Source: an uncultured Collinsella sp.
GTDB taxonomy: Bacteria > Actinomycetota > Coriobacteriia > Coriobacteriales > Coriobacteriaceae
DNA: 9,596 nt
Reading direction: 5' to 3'
Assembly (NCBI GenBank): GCA_900546105.1
Contig: URBP01000080.1
Coordinates: forward strand, 1 to 9,596
Within the stretch, counting starts at the first letter, position 1, and every line of letters begins with the position of its first letter. The notes beneath the pieces were generated by a model. It ran no database searches. It was not told where the DNA came from and was given only the letters and a program-made list of their open reading frames with translations. This document shows, in pieces, positions 1 to 6,871 of the stretch. Made by a program: the position numbers and the translations under genes.

Positions 1-190
1 TACCGATTTGGTAGCAGCAATTTTGGACTAATAAGGCCAGATGGCAAGTCGAAATGGCGATGAATGCACGATTTTGATCCAACTGTTAGTCCTAATAATG
101 GACATATGCTGCGTAACTTAAGCAAATACTATCTTTTTATATGTTGCAAACAAAGTAGCAGTACTCATTTTTGCCATTTTTTGGCCACGG
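1..190. other. AT-rich intergenic segment, no gene recognised
   Basis: This stretch is clearly richer in A and T than the rest of the window and has no plausible protein gene. It contains short repeated pieces: GTAGCAG occurs at 11-17 and again near 155-161, CTAATAA occurs twice (28-34 and 92-98), and GGACTAA (25-31) is the reverse complement of TTAGTCC (86-92). On the - strand there is a 16-codon reading frame (118-168), but no ribosome binding site precedes it and I do not call it a gene. The composition and internal repeats suggest a non-coding repeat or the remnant of an inserted element. This is inference; copy number in the genome is unknown. Confidence 0.5.
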
Positions 191-200
191 CCTTTGTGAC

Positions 201-237
201 AGACGTGCTGGCGGGTTCGAATCCCTCTGCGATGGGC
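201..237 (+). pseudogene. tRNA 3'-part-like fragment (T arm)
   Basis: Bases 216-222 form a typical tRNA T loop (TTCGAAT). It is flanked by a T-stem-like GCGGG (211-215) and CCCTC (223-227) that pair at four of five positions, with C212 facing T226. The bases after it could be the 3' side of an acceptor stem (about 228-234), but no encoded CCA follows, and no matching 5' acceptor strand, D arm or anticodon arm lies upstream. It therefore looks like a partial tRNA copy, such as a decayed tRNA or the scar of an element that integrated into a tRNA 3' end. It could instead be part of a dispersed repeat. Confidence 0.4.
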
Positions 238-240
238 CTG

Positions 241-272
241 AAAAAAAGAAAGGCTCCCATTGCTGGGAGCCT
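241..272 (-). terminator. Intrinsic terminator of tRNA-Val
   Basis: A perfect 9-bp stem (AGGCTCCCA 251-259 with TGGGAGCCT 264-272, loop TTGC) is followed, reading the - strand, by a T-rich tract (complement of 241-250, including seven T in a row). It lies 10 bases beyond the encoded CCA end of the - strand tRNA-Val, so it is the natural terminator of that transcript. The + strand side has no T-tract. Confidence 0.88.
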
Positions 273-282
273 ATCAATTCAG

Positions 283-358
283 TGGTGGGCGATGAGGGAT
301 TCGAACCCCCAGCCTTGTGCGTGTAAAGCACCTGCGCTAACCGTTGCGCCAATCGCCC
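283..358 (-). tRNA. tRNA-Val (anticodon TAC)
   Basis: Read on the - strand this is a full 76-base cloverleaf. The 7-bp acceptor stem GGGCGAT/ATCGCCC is perfect. The D stem GCGC/GCGC has the loop AACGGTTA. The anticodon loop TTTACAC gives anticodon TAC, which decodes GTA (valine). The T arm GGGGG/CCCTC carries the loop TTCGAAT, and CCA is encoded at the 3' end. The outermost pair of the anticodon stem (27-43) is a G/A mismatch and one T-stem pair is G-T; the other stems are intact, so the gene is probably functional. It runs opposite to every protein gene here, with its own promoter and terminator. Confidence 0.95.
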
Positions 359-368
359 GTGCGGAGAG

Positions 369-374
369 AGTATA
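369..374 (-). promoter_or_regulatory. Promoter -10 box of tRNA-Val
   Basis: On the - strand TATACT, preceded by TGC (an extended -10, TGnTATACT), ends 10 bases before the first base of tRNA-Val. This is the expected place for a start point with a very short leader. No good -35 hexamer is visible at 16-18 bp, which fits an extended -10 promoter. Confidence 0.6.
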
Positions 375-488
375 GCAAAACAATCGCCTCATTCATCTCA
401 TATCCATTAAAGGTAACCGTCGCGTGTCACAGCGGAGCTGATTCAGTTGAGATTGCCTGAACATTCCGCCCCTCTTTACGCCCTCGGG

Positions 489-494
489 TATACT
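489..494 (+). promoter_or_regulatory. asnB: Possible -10 box for asnB
   Basis: TATACT lies 51 bases before the asnB start codon in the divergent gap between tRNA-Val and asnB. It matches the consensus at five of six positions, but I see no convincing -35 element 16-18 bp upstream. It is the best candidate in the gap, given mainly on the strength of the -10 box and its position. Confidence 0.4.
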
Positions 495-545
495 CAAAAG
501 CTACTGATTCGATTTGATGCCCAGCAACAGCAGAGGGGATAGTAT

Positions 546-2426
546 ATGTGCGGTTTTGTCGGTTTTGTCGGTGGGACGGATAACCAATCCGAGGTGCTCA
601 CCAAGATGATGGACCGCATCGTCCATCGCGGTCCCGACATGGGCGGTCAGTTTATCGACGGCCGCGTTGCCCTGGGCTTCCGCCGCTTGTCGATCCTCGA
701 CCTGACCGAGGCCGGCGCTCAGCCCATGGCCAATGAGGACGGCAGCGTCGTTATCGTCTTCAACGGCGAGATCTACAACTTCCAAGAACTCCGTTCCGAG
801 CTCGAGGCCAAGGGCTATAAGTTCCACTGCGGCGCCGACACCGAGAGCCTCCTGCACGGCTATGAGGAGTGGGGCGAGGCAGTACTTGATCGCTTGCGCG
901 GTATGTACGCCTTCGTCATCTGGGACAAGAAGAAGAACAAGCTTTTTGGCGCCCGCGATATCTTTGGCATCAAGCCGCTCTACTACTATCCCATGGCCGA
1001 TGCGGGCGACGGCGCGCCGGGCGTGCTCTTCGGTTCCGAGATCAAGAGCTTCCTGGACTACCCGCACTTCCACAAGGCGGTCAACAAAAAGGCCCTGCGT
1101 CCGTACATGACGCTGCAGTATTCGGCAACCGAGGAGACCTTCTTCGAGGGTGTCTACAAGCTGCCGCCGGCGCATTACTTTACCGTAGACATCCCGACCG
1201 GCAAGATGAACATCGAGCGCTATTGGGATTGCGATTACTCTGCCGTCGAGAAGCCGTTCGAGGAGTACGTCGACGAGCTGGATGAGGTCGTGCACGAGAG
1301 CGTCGAGGCCCATCGCATCGCCGACGTCAAGGTCGCGTCGTTCCTCTCCGGCGGCGTCGACTCCAGCTACATCGCCGCTTGCCTCATGCCCGACAAGACC
1401 TTCTCGGTGGGCTTCGATTACAAGAATTTCAACGAGACTAACTACGCCAAGGAACTTTCTGACAAGCTCGGCGTCGAGAATGTCCGCAAGATGATTACCG
1501 CCGACGAGTTCTTCGGTGCGCTCGAGGACATCCAGTATCACATGGACGAGCCGCAGTCCAACCTGTCTTCCGTGCCGCTGTGGTTCTTGGCCGAGATGGC
1601 CCGCAAGGACGTCACCGTCGTGCTTTCGGGCGAAGGCGCCGACGAGCTCTTTGGCGGCTACGCCTACTACGAGGACACGGTTCCGGTCCGCAAGTACAAA
1701 AAGATGGTGCCGCTGCCCATCCGTCGCGCGCTCGGTAACCTGGCGTTGCATATGCCGTACTTCAAGGGACATAACTTCCTGGTCAAGGGTGCCGAGATCC
1801 CTGAGAAGTCGTTCCTGGGACAGGCTCTGGTTTGGCCGGAGCGCGAGGTCGACGGCGTGCTCCGGCCCGAGTACAACACCGGCGATGGCGCCTTCGAGCT
1901 TGCCGCTCCCATCTATGCGCGCGTGAAAGGTCAGCCCGAGCTGGTCAAGAAGCAGTACCTGGACATGAACATGTGGCTCCCGGGCGACATTCTGCTCAAG
2001 GCCGACAAGATGTGCATGGCGCACTCGCTGGAGCTGCGCGTGCCCTTCCTGGACCGCAAAGTTATGGAGTTCGCCGAGCACATTCCCGACCGCTACCGCA
2101 TCAACGAGAACGGCAACAAACAAGTACTCCGCCACGCTGCCAACAAGTCGCTGCCCGATGAGTGGGCCACCCGTCCCAAGGTGGGCTTCCCGGTGCCGAT
2201 TGTCTACTGGCTGCGCGAGCAAAAGTGGTACGACTATGTCAAGGAGTACTTCACCGCGCCGTGGGCAAGCGAGTTCTTCGATACCGACGAGCTCATGCAC
2301 CTGCTCGATCTGCACTTTGCGGGCAAGGGCGATTTCCAGCGCAAGATCTATACGCCGCTCGTGTTCCTGGTGTGGTACAAGCGCTTCTTTATCGACGAGG
2401 ACCAGCCCGCTGTTCAGGCTGCCTAG
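546..2426 (+). CDS. asnB: Glutamine-hydrolysing asparagine synthetase family protein (AsnB/LtsA type)
   Basis: The family uses glutamine ammonia and ATP to amidate a carboxylate, classically aspartate to asparagine, in the cytoplasm. The 626-residue protein has the class II glutaminase domain first: Cys2 is the expected nucleophile after Met removal, followed by RLSILD (47-52), NGE (73-75) and D98. The synthetase domain follows, with the PP-loop SGGVDSS (268-274) and SGEGADELFGGY (361-372). The C-terminal part, including GDILLKADKM and the GFPVPI segment, is very like Bacillus subtilis AsnB and Corynebacterium LtsA as I remember them. Those proteins are of similar length, and members of that group amidate peptidoglycan. 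The start is supported by GAGGGG at 533-538, 7 bases before ATG. A strong terminator follows, so it is a single-gene unit. The family is certain; whether the substrate is free aspartate or a cell-wall precursor cannot be told from sequence alone. Confidence 0.95.
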   Translation: MCGFVGFVGGTDNQSEVLTKMMDRIVHRGPDMGGQFIDGRVALGFRRLSILDLTEAGAQPMANEDGSVVIVFNGEIYNFQELRSELEAKGYKFHCGADTESLLHGYEEWGEAVLDRLRGMYAFVIWDKKKNKLFGARDIFGIKPLYYYPMADAGDGAPGVLFGSEIKSFLDYPHFHKAVNKKALRPYMTLQYSATEETFFEGVYKLPPAHYFTVDIPTGKMNIERYWDCDYSAVEKPFEEYVDELDEVVHESVEAHRIADVKVASFLSGGVDSSYIAACLMPDKTFSVGFDYKNFNETNYAKELSDKLGVENVRKMITADEFFGALEDIQYHMDEPQSNLSSVPLWFLAEMARKDVTVVLSGEGADELFGGYAYYEDTVPVRKYKKMVPLPIRRALGNLALHMPYFKGHNFLVKGAEIPEKSFLGQALVWPEREVDGVLRPEYNTGDGAFELAAPIYARVKGQPELVKKQYLDMNMWLPGDILLKADKMCMAHSLELRVPFLDRKVMEFAEHIPDRYRINENGNKQVLRHAANKSLPDEWATRPKVGFPVPIVYWLREQKWYDYVKEYFTAPWASEFFDTDELMHLLDLHFAGKGDFQRKIYTPLVFLVWYKRFFIDEDQPAVQAA

Positions 2427-2451
2427 CCTCGGCTTACGAACGCCTGCGCGT

Positions 2452-2476
2452 AACGGCTCCTCCGGGAGCCGTTTTT
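2452..2476 (+). terminator. Intrinsic terminator of asnB
   Basis: A perfect 9-bp GC-rich stem, AACGGCTCC (2452-2460) with GGAGCCGTT (2465-2473), has a TCCG loop. It runs directly into a T-tract (2472-2476), 25 bases after the asnB stop codon. This is a textbook Rho-independent terminator. Confidence 0.92.
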
Positions 2477-2503
2477 GCGTGGGTGCGTTTCAGTTACTAT
2501 AAA
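2475..2503 (+). promoter_or_regulatory. murE: Probable promoter of murE
   Basis: A -35-like TTGCGT (2475-2480) and a -10-like TATAAA (2498-2503) are separated by 17 bp, 35 bases before the murE ATG. The overlapping TACTAT (2495-2500) is an alternative -10. The -35 box begins inside the T-tract of the asnB terminator. Hexamer quality is moderate, but the spacing and place are right for the start of the murE transcript. Confidence 0.55.
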
Positions 2504-2538
2504 AACCGTCCCTGCCAAATGGCTGAGAAAGGTGAAAG

Positions 2539-4104
2539 ATGCACCATTCGGATTCCGCGACCGTGACCACGGTCGATACGCTTGCCAAGCTTCTCGATGT
2601 GTGCGGCGAGCTGCGCGCATCGGAGCAGGTTGACGAGCGTGCCGTGACCGGCTGCTCGTTTGATTCGCGCGCGGTCTCGGCAGGTGACGTGTTCTTCTGC
2701 AAAGGTGCTGCCTTTAAGCCCGCGTTTTTGCGCATGGCGCTCGATGCGGGCGCCGTCGCATTTGTGTGCGAGGAGTCGCTGGTCGAGTCTCTGGAGCCGC
2801 TGGCGCAGGAGAGCGGTGCTGCGATGCTGGTCGTGGACAGCGTTCGCACGGCCATGGCCTTGTTGCCGCCGGAGGTCTACGACCGTCCCGACCGCGACGT
2901 CAAGATCGTGGGCATCACCGGCACCAAGGGAAAGACCACGGCCGCTTTTATGCTCCAGTCCATCATCAAGGCGGCGGGCGAGTCCTGCGGCATGATCGGC
3001 TCGGTGAGTACCGACGATGGTATCGAGTGCTACGAGAGCACCAACACCACGCCCGAGGCCCCCGAGGTTTGGCGCCATATCGCCAACTGCCGCACGTCCG
3101 GTCGCCAGTCCATGGTCATGGAGGTCTCGAGCCAGGCGCTCAAGTACCAACGCGTCGAGAATCTGCCGTTTGACGTGGCGTGCTTCCTCAACATCGGCCG
3201 CGACCACATCTCGCCGATTGAACACCCCACGTTTGAGGATTATTTTGAGAGCAAACTCAGGATCTTTGACCAGGCAAAGACCGCCGTGGTGAATCTGGGC
3301 ACCGGAGAGGTCGACCGTGTGCTGGAGGCAGCGTCGACGGCCGAGCGCTTGGTGACCGTTGGCGTCGAGCATCCCGAGGCAAGCCTGTGGGCGAGCGACG
3401 TACGCATGGTCGGCTTTAGCATCGAGTTCAACTTGCATGGCCTGTGTGCCGACGAGTCCGAGGCGGGGGAGAAGGTCCTGCTGGGTATCGCGGGAGACTT
3501 TAACGTGGAGAACGCGCTGGTCGCTATCGCCGCTGCGCGCGAGATCGGCATCGGTATCGATGCCATCAAGAAGGGCCTCTCCAAACTGCGTGTGCCGGGC
3601 CGTATGGAGGTCGTGGAGTCGAAGGACGGCCGCGTGATCTGCGTCGTCGACTATGCGCACAACCAGCTTTCGTTCCGTTCGCTTTTCTCGTCGGTGAAGC
3701 GCGCGTTTCCCGCCAGCCCGGTCATCGCAGTGTTTGGCGCTGCCGGCGGCAAGGCGCAGGAGCGCCGCGAGCAGCTTCCGCGCGAGGCCGCACCGTATTC
3801 CGACCTGATGATCTTTGCCAACGAGGATCCAGCTCACGAGGACCCGATGAAGGTCTGTCGCGAGCTTGCCGAGCATGTTCCCGACGATACGCCGAACAAG
3901 ATCATCCTCGACCGCGAAGCCGCTGTGCATGCGGCGTTCAAGGCGGCGCGCGAGGAGTACGTCAACCCCGATGCTCCCACCATTGTCTTGCTGCTGGCAA
4001 AGGGTGACGAGGAGCTCATGCACGTGGGCGACGAGTTCGTGCCCATCGAGAGCGACCTTTCGCTGGCCAATCGCCTAATCGATGTTACCCAGTTTGACAA
4101 ATGA
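2539..4104 (+). CDS. murE: UDP-N-acetylmuramoyl-tripeptide synthetase (MurE family)
   Basis: Mur ligases of this type use ATP to add the third stem residue (a diamino acid) to UDP-MurNAc-L-Ala-D-Glu in the cytoplasm. The 521-residue protein shows an N-terminal UMAG-binding domain with FDSR (41-44). The central ATPase domain has P-loop GTKGKTT (128-134), STNTTPEAP (167-175), EVSSQAL (195-201), NIGRDH (218-223) and K239 in ESKLRIF at the usual carbamylated-lysine place. GDFNVENA (319-326), VPGRME (352-357) and DYAHNQ (371-376) follow. The C-terminal domain ends with AKGDEEL (487-493). Where DAP-adding enzymes have DNPR, this protein has EDPA (429-432), resembling the DNPA of lysine-adding MurE, so the added residue is probably lysine, ornithine or another non-DAP amino acid. 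AAAGGTG lies about 5 bases before ATG. It probably heads the murE-to-dtd run. The family is secure; the amino acid is inferred. Confidence 0.92.
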   Translation: MHHSDSATVTTVDTLAKLLDVCGELRASEQVDERAVTGCSFDSRAVSAGDVFFCKGAAFKPAFLRMALDAGAVAFVCEESLVESLEPLAQESGAAMLVVDSVRTAMALLPPEVYDRPDRDVKIVGITGTKGKTTAAFMLQSIIKAAGESCGMIGSVSTDDGIECYESTNTTPEAPEVWRHIANCRTSGRQSMVMEVSSQALKYQRVENLPFDVACFLNIGRDHISPIEHPTFEDYFESKLRIFDQAKTAVVNLGTGEVDRVLEAASTAERLVTVGVEHPEASLWASDVRMVGFSIEFNLHGLCADESEAGEKVLLGIAGDFNVENALVAIAAAREIGIGIDAIKKGLSKLRVPGRMEVVESKDGRVICVVDYAHNQLSFRSLFSSVKRAFPASPVIAVFGAAGGKAQERREQLPREAAPYSDLMIFANEDPAHEDPMKVCRELAEHVPDDTPNKIILDREAAVHAAFKAAREEYVNPDAPTIVLLLAKGDEELMHVGDEFVPIESDLSLANRLIDVTQFDK

Positions 4105-4110
4105 ACCATG

Positions 4111-4143
4111 ATGGCGGCGGCGCCCTGAGTGCGCTGCCGCCAT
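4111..4143 (+). terminator. Strong hairpin after murE, without T-tract
   Basis: A 13-bp stem, ATGGCGGCGGCGC (4111-4123) with GCGCTGCCGCCAT (4131-4143), has a 7-base loop and a single G-T pair. It begins 7 bases after the murE stop codon. No T-run follows on either strand, so classical intrinsic termination is doubtful. It could protect the murE mRNA 3' end, mark an RNA-processing site, or cause partial termination before the phosphatase gene. Confidence 0.5.
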
Positions 4144-4208
4144 AAGCGTGTTCCCTCAATCAAAACATGCCGTCCAAGTCCAAACCCTTCTACGTAAACG
4201 GAGTAACC

Positions 4209-5120
4209 ATGTCCCACAACACCCTGCCGACCGTTGCCGAGCTTTCGGGCGAGATGCGCGAGCGCTTGGCTAAGGTCAAGTACGTCTTTACCGACCTGGA
4301 TGCCACGATGCTCGCGCCCGGCTCGTGTGTGCTGCGCGACAACGACGGCAACCCCTCGACCAAACTCGTCGAGGCCGTCGTGGCGCTCGCTCGCGCTGGT
4401 ATTCAGGTGGTTCCCACCTCGGGCCGCAACCGTACCATGATCCACGAGGACGCGCGCGTGCTCGGCCTCAACTCCTACATTGGTGAGATGGGCGGCCTGG
4501 TTATGTACGACCTCAAGGCCAACGATTGGGAGTATCTGACCGGCGACATGCCTTACGACCCCGTCTGCGGCCTTACTCCGCACCAGGTGATCGAGCAGAC
4601 CGGCGTGTGCGAGAAGATCCTTGCCCGCTGGCCGCACAAGATCGAGTACCACAACGACATGTCGACTGGCTACAAATACCGTGAGGTCACCGTCGGCATG
4701 CGCGGCGATGTGCCCGACGATGAGGTCCAGGCCATCCTGGACGAGGCCGGCTGCGGTCTGATCTGGGCTTGCAACGGCCATCTGACTCACCTGTCCAAGC
4801 CGACGACGCTCGAGCTCGATCGCGTCGAGGACGGTCGCGCATTCAACATCAACCCCGCGGGCCTCAACAAAGGCATCGCCATTGCGCGCTTCTGCGAGCA
4901 CCTAGGGATCGAGCGCGAGGAGACGTTGGCGCTCGGCGACTCCGAGTCCGACTTCTACATGGCCGATCACGTGGGTACGTTTTGCCTGGTCGAGAATGGC
5001 CTGACGAGCGCCGGCGCACCCGAGTTCCTGGCTGCTTGCGAGAACGCTTTCGTTACGCGCGGCAAAATTGTCGACGGTTGGGCGGCGACGGCAGGGCTGC
5101 TGGTCGCGGCGCGTTCGTAG
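4209..5120 (+). CDS. HAD-IIB (Cof-like) family phosphatase
   Basis: This is a cytoplasmic haloacid dehalogenase superfamily phosphohydrolase of 303 residues. Motif I is DLDAT (29-33), with D29 the expected nucleophile and D31 the acid/base. Motif II is TSGR (70-73) in a VPTSGR context. The motif III lysine is probably K221 in GLNKG. Motif IV is GDSESD (243-248). The insert of about 110-120 residues between motifs II and III fits a C2-type cap, as in Cof-type and mannosyl-3-phosphoglycerate or sucrose-phosphate phosphatases. I chose ATG 4209 because GGAG (4200-4203) sits 5 bases upstream; the in-frame ATG at 4167 has no ribosome binding site. The substrate cannot be read from sequence. Its place between murE and murI suggests co-transcription but does not prove a cell-wall role. 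Confidence 0.87.
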   Translation: MSHNTLPTVAELSGEMRERLAKVKYVFTDLDATMLAPGSCVLRDNDGNPSTKLVEAVVALARAGIQVVPTSGRNRTMIHEDARVLGLNSYIGEMGGLVMYDLKANDWEYLTGDMPYDPVCGLTPHQVIEQTGVCEKILARWPHKIEYHNDMSTGYKYREVTVGMRGDVPDDEVQAILDEAGCGLIWACNGHLTHLSKPTTLELDRVEDGRAFNINPAGLNKGIAIARFCEHLGIEREETLALGDSESDFYMADHVGTFCLVENGLTSAGAPEFLAACENAFVTRGKIVDGWAATAGLLVAARS

Positions 5121-5171
5121 CGCGGCGTCGCTGCACTTGGACATGTCTTTTCGAGAGAGACTGGTGAGGTA

Positions 5172-6056
5172 ATGTCCGATATCGAGAATCCGGCAGGCGA
5201 CACGCGCCCGATTGGCGTGTTCGATTCTGGTTTGGGCGGTCTGACGGTTGCGCGCGCGATTGCGACGGCGCTGCCGCACGAGTCCGTCTACTACTTTGGC
5301 GACACCAAACGCTGCCCGTATGGCACCCGCACCGAGGACGAGGTGCGTTCGTTTGCACTGCAGGCGGGCCGTTGGCTGTCGAAGCACGACGTCAAGATCA
5401 TGGTCATCGCCTGCAATACAGCGACCGCTGCGGCCTTGCGTTTGGCCCAGCAGGTGCTCGACGTCCCCGTCATCGGTGTGATCGCACCGGGCGCACGCGC
5501 GGCAATCAACAGCACCCGCACGCGCCGGGTGGGCGTGCTCGCCACCAACCTCACCATTCGCTCGGGTGCTTACACGCGCGCCATTCAGGACCTGGATGCC
5601 GGTGTTGACGTATACGGCTGCCCCGCCTCGAGCTTTGTCGAGGTTGTCGAACACGAGCTCGCCTCGGGTGCGCATCTGCAAGAGCAGTGGCTTGAGAACG
5701 AGGACATCTTCGATACGCCTGCCGTGCGTGCGCTGGTGGGTGCCACGGTTGAGCCACTGCGCGACCACGGTATCGATACCGTGGTGCTCGGCTGTACGCA
5801 TTTTCCGCTGTTGGTGGGACCTATCCGCCATGCGCTGGGGCCTGGGGTACGCGTCGTGAGTTCCGCCGAGGAGACCACGCGCGAGCTGACCGATATCCTC
5901 ACGCGCCGCGAGCAGCTGGCGGGCGTCGCCGCCGAGCCGCAGCATCGTTTTGCCACGACGGCCGATAACATTGCCGAGTTTGCGGTGGCGGGCAGCTTTA
6001 TCTTTGGTCAGCCGCTCAAGAGCATTGAGCATATCGATATCGATGAGCTGAAATAG
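5172..6056 (+). CDS. murI: Glutamate racemase
   Basis: The enzyme interconverts L- and D-glutamate without a cofactor, supplying D-Glu for the second stem position of peptidoglycan. The 294-residue protein has the full pattern: GVFDSGLGGL (15-24) with D18 and S19, GDTKRCPYG (43-51), the first catalytic cysteine C81 in ACNTAT, and the second, C208, in GCTHFPLL. Length is slightly above the usual ~265-270. The start is supported by GGTGA (5163-5167) 4 bases before ATG. It lies 51 bases after the phosphatase gene with no terminator between. The order murI-rph-rdgB is a known conserved neighbourhood in actinobacteria. Confidence 0.96.
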   Translation: MSDIENPAGDTRPIGVFDSGLGGLTVARAIATALPHESVYYFGDTKRCPYGTRTEDEVRSFALQAGRWLSKHDVKIMVIACNTATAAALRLAQQVLDVPVIGVIAPGARAAINSTRTRRVGVLATNLTIRSGAYTRAIQDLDAGVDVYGCPASSFVEVVEHELASGAHLQEQWLENEDIFDTPAVRALVGATVEPLRDHGIDTVVLGCTHFPLLVGPIRHALGPGVRVVSSAEETTRELTDILTRREQLAGVAAEPQHRFATTADNIAEFAVAGSFIFGQPLKSIEHIDIDELK

Positions 6057-6110
6057 ATGTAAGGCCGCCGTCAGAGCCTTCGCCACACCTTTTGCCGAAA
6101 GGATTTTTCT

Positions 6111-6836
6111 ATGGAGTACATGCAGGTCAACCGCGCCAACGGTCGCGCCGCCAACGAGTTGCGCCCCGTCAAGCTCACCCGTGGCGTCATGAAGCACGCC
6201 CACGGCTCGTGTTTTGCCGAGTTCGGTGACACGCGCGTGTTGTGCGCCGCCACCATCGAGGAGGGCGTGCCGGGCTGGCGAAAGGGAGCTAAGGTCGGCT
6301 GGGTGACCGCGGAATACGCCATGCTGCCGGCGTCGACCGGCAAGCGCTGCAAGCGCGAGCACGCCAACCGCAAGGGTCGCTCCATGGAGATCGAGCGCCT
6401 CATTGGCCGCAGCCTGCGTACCGTCGTCAACATGAAGGCGCTCGGCGAGTACACCGTCACCGTCGACTGCGATGTGATTCAGGCCGATGGCGGCACGCGT
6501 ACAGCGAGCATCACCGGCGCCTGGGTGGCGCTGCACGACGCCCTCGCCATGTGGGTCGAGGCGGGCAAGATCGAGCGCATCCCGCTTACCGGCCAGGTGG
6601 CTGCAATCTCCATGGGCGTTGTCGACGGCAATACGCTGCTTGACCTCGATTATTCCGAGGACAGCCATGCCGAAGTCGACATGAACCTCGTCGCCACCGA
6701 CACCGGTGAGATGATCGAGCTCCAGGGCACTGGCGAGCAGGCGCCCTTTGACCGTAAGCGCCTCAACGCCCTGCTCGACCTGGGCGACAAAGGCATCGCC
6801 GAGCTCATCGAGCTTCAGCGCCAAGCCATCGCCTAA
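6111..6836 (+). CDS. rph: Ribonuclease PH
   Basis: RNase PH is a phosphate-dependent 3'-5' exoribonuclease that trims tRNA 3' ends in the cytoplasm, working as a ring of dimers. At 241 residues it has the family's normal length. Conserved stretches are RPVKLTRG (18-25), GDTRVLCAA (39-47), GWVTAEYAMLP (63-73), RSMEIERLIGRSLR (90-103), the phosphate-binding ADGGTRTASITGA (125-137), DLDYSEDS (178-185) with VDMNLV (189-194), and ELQGTGE (203-209). The start is supported by AAAGGA (6098-6103) 7 bases before ATG; an in-frame ATG at 6120 lacks this spacing. It follows murI after 54 bases with no visible terminator. Its stop codon is part of the hairpin at 6835-6871. Confidence 0.96.
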   Translation: MEYMQVNRANGRAANELRPVKLTRGVMKHAHGSCFAEFGDTRVLCAATIEEGVPGWRKGAKVGWVTAEYAMLPASTGKRCKREHANRKGRSMEIERLIGRSLRTVVNMKALGEYTVTVDCDVIQADGGTRTASITGAWVALHDALAMWVEAGKIERIPLTGQVAAISMGVVDGNTLLDLDYSEDSHAEVDMNLVATDTGEMIELQGTGEQAPFDRKRLNALLDLGDKGIAELIELQRQAIA

Positions 6837-6871
6837 CCTGCCAAAAAGGGACAGGTTTATTTTGGCAGGTT
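6835..6871 (+). terminator. Hairpin overlapping the rph stop codon, with an alternative pairing
   Basis: AACCTGCCAAAA (6835-6846) and TTTTGGCAGGTT (6860-6871) form a perfect 12-bp stem with a 13-base loop. The left arm takes in the last two bases of the rph stop codon. The loop holds another CAGGTT (6853-6858) that could pair with AACCTG (6835-6840), giving a shorter alternative hairpin. The following TTTTA (6870-6874) is a weak T-tract, so partial termination between rph and rdgB is possible. Confidence 0.55.

Noticed and set aside
118..168. 16-codon - strand reading frame in the AT-rich left edge
   Set aside because: No Shine-Dalgarno sequence precedes the ATG, and a frame this short is expected by chance. 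Kept only as part of the repeat observation.
64..375. 103-codon + strand frame across the tRNA region
   Set aside because: It reads through the antisense of tRNA-Val and its terminator, so it is a chance frame over RNA genes.
501..2315. 604-codon open frame on the - strand across asnB
   Set aside because: Long antisense frames are common opposite GC-rich genes with strong third-position bias. Its product is low in complexity with no recognisable motif, and the + strand gene has clear family motifs and a ribosome binding site.
2497..4023. 508-codon open frame on the - strand across murE
   Set aside because: Mirror of murE codon bias; no recognisable domain. Its end would cover the murE promoter region, and no ribosome binding site supports it.
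4167..4208. Upstream ATG giving the HAD protein 14 more residues
   Set aside because: No ribosome binding site before it, while ATG 4209 has GGAG at the proper distance and gives the usual family N-terminus.
3834..4901. 355-codon open frame on the - strand across the murE end and the HAD gene
   Set aside because: It spans two real genes and the hairpin between them. The peptide shows no family features, as expected for an antisense frame in GC-rich DNA.
4902..6824. 640-codon open frame on the - strand across the HAD gene, murI and rph
   Set aside because: It runs opposite three well-identified genes; histidine-, arginine- and alanine-rich antisense peptide without motifs.
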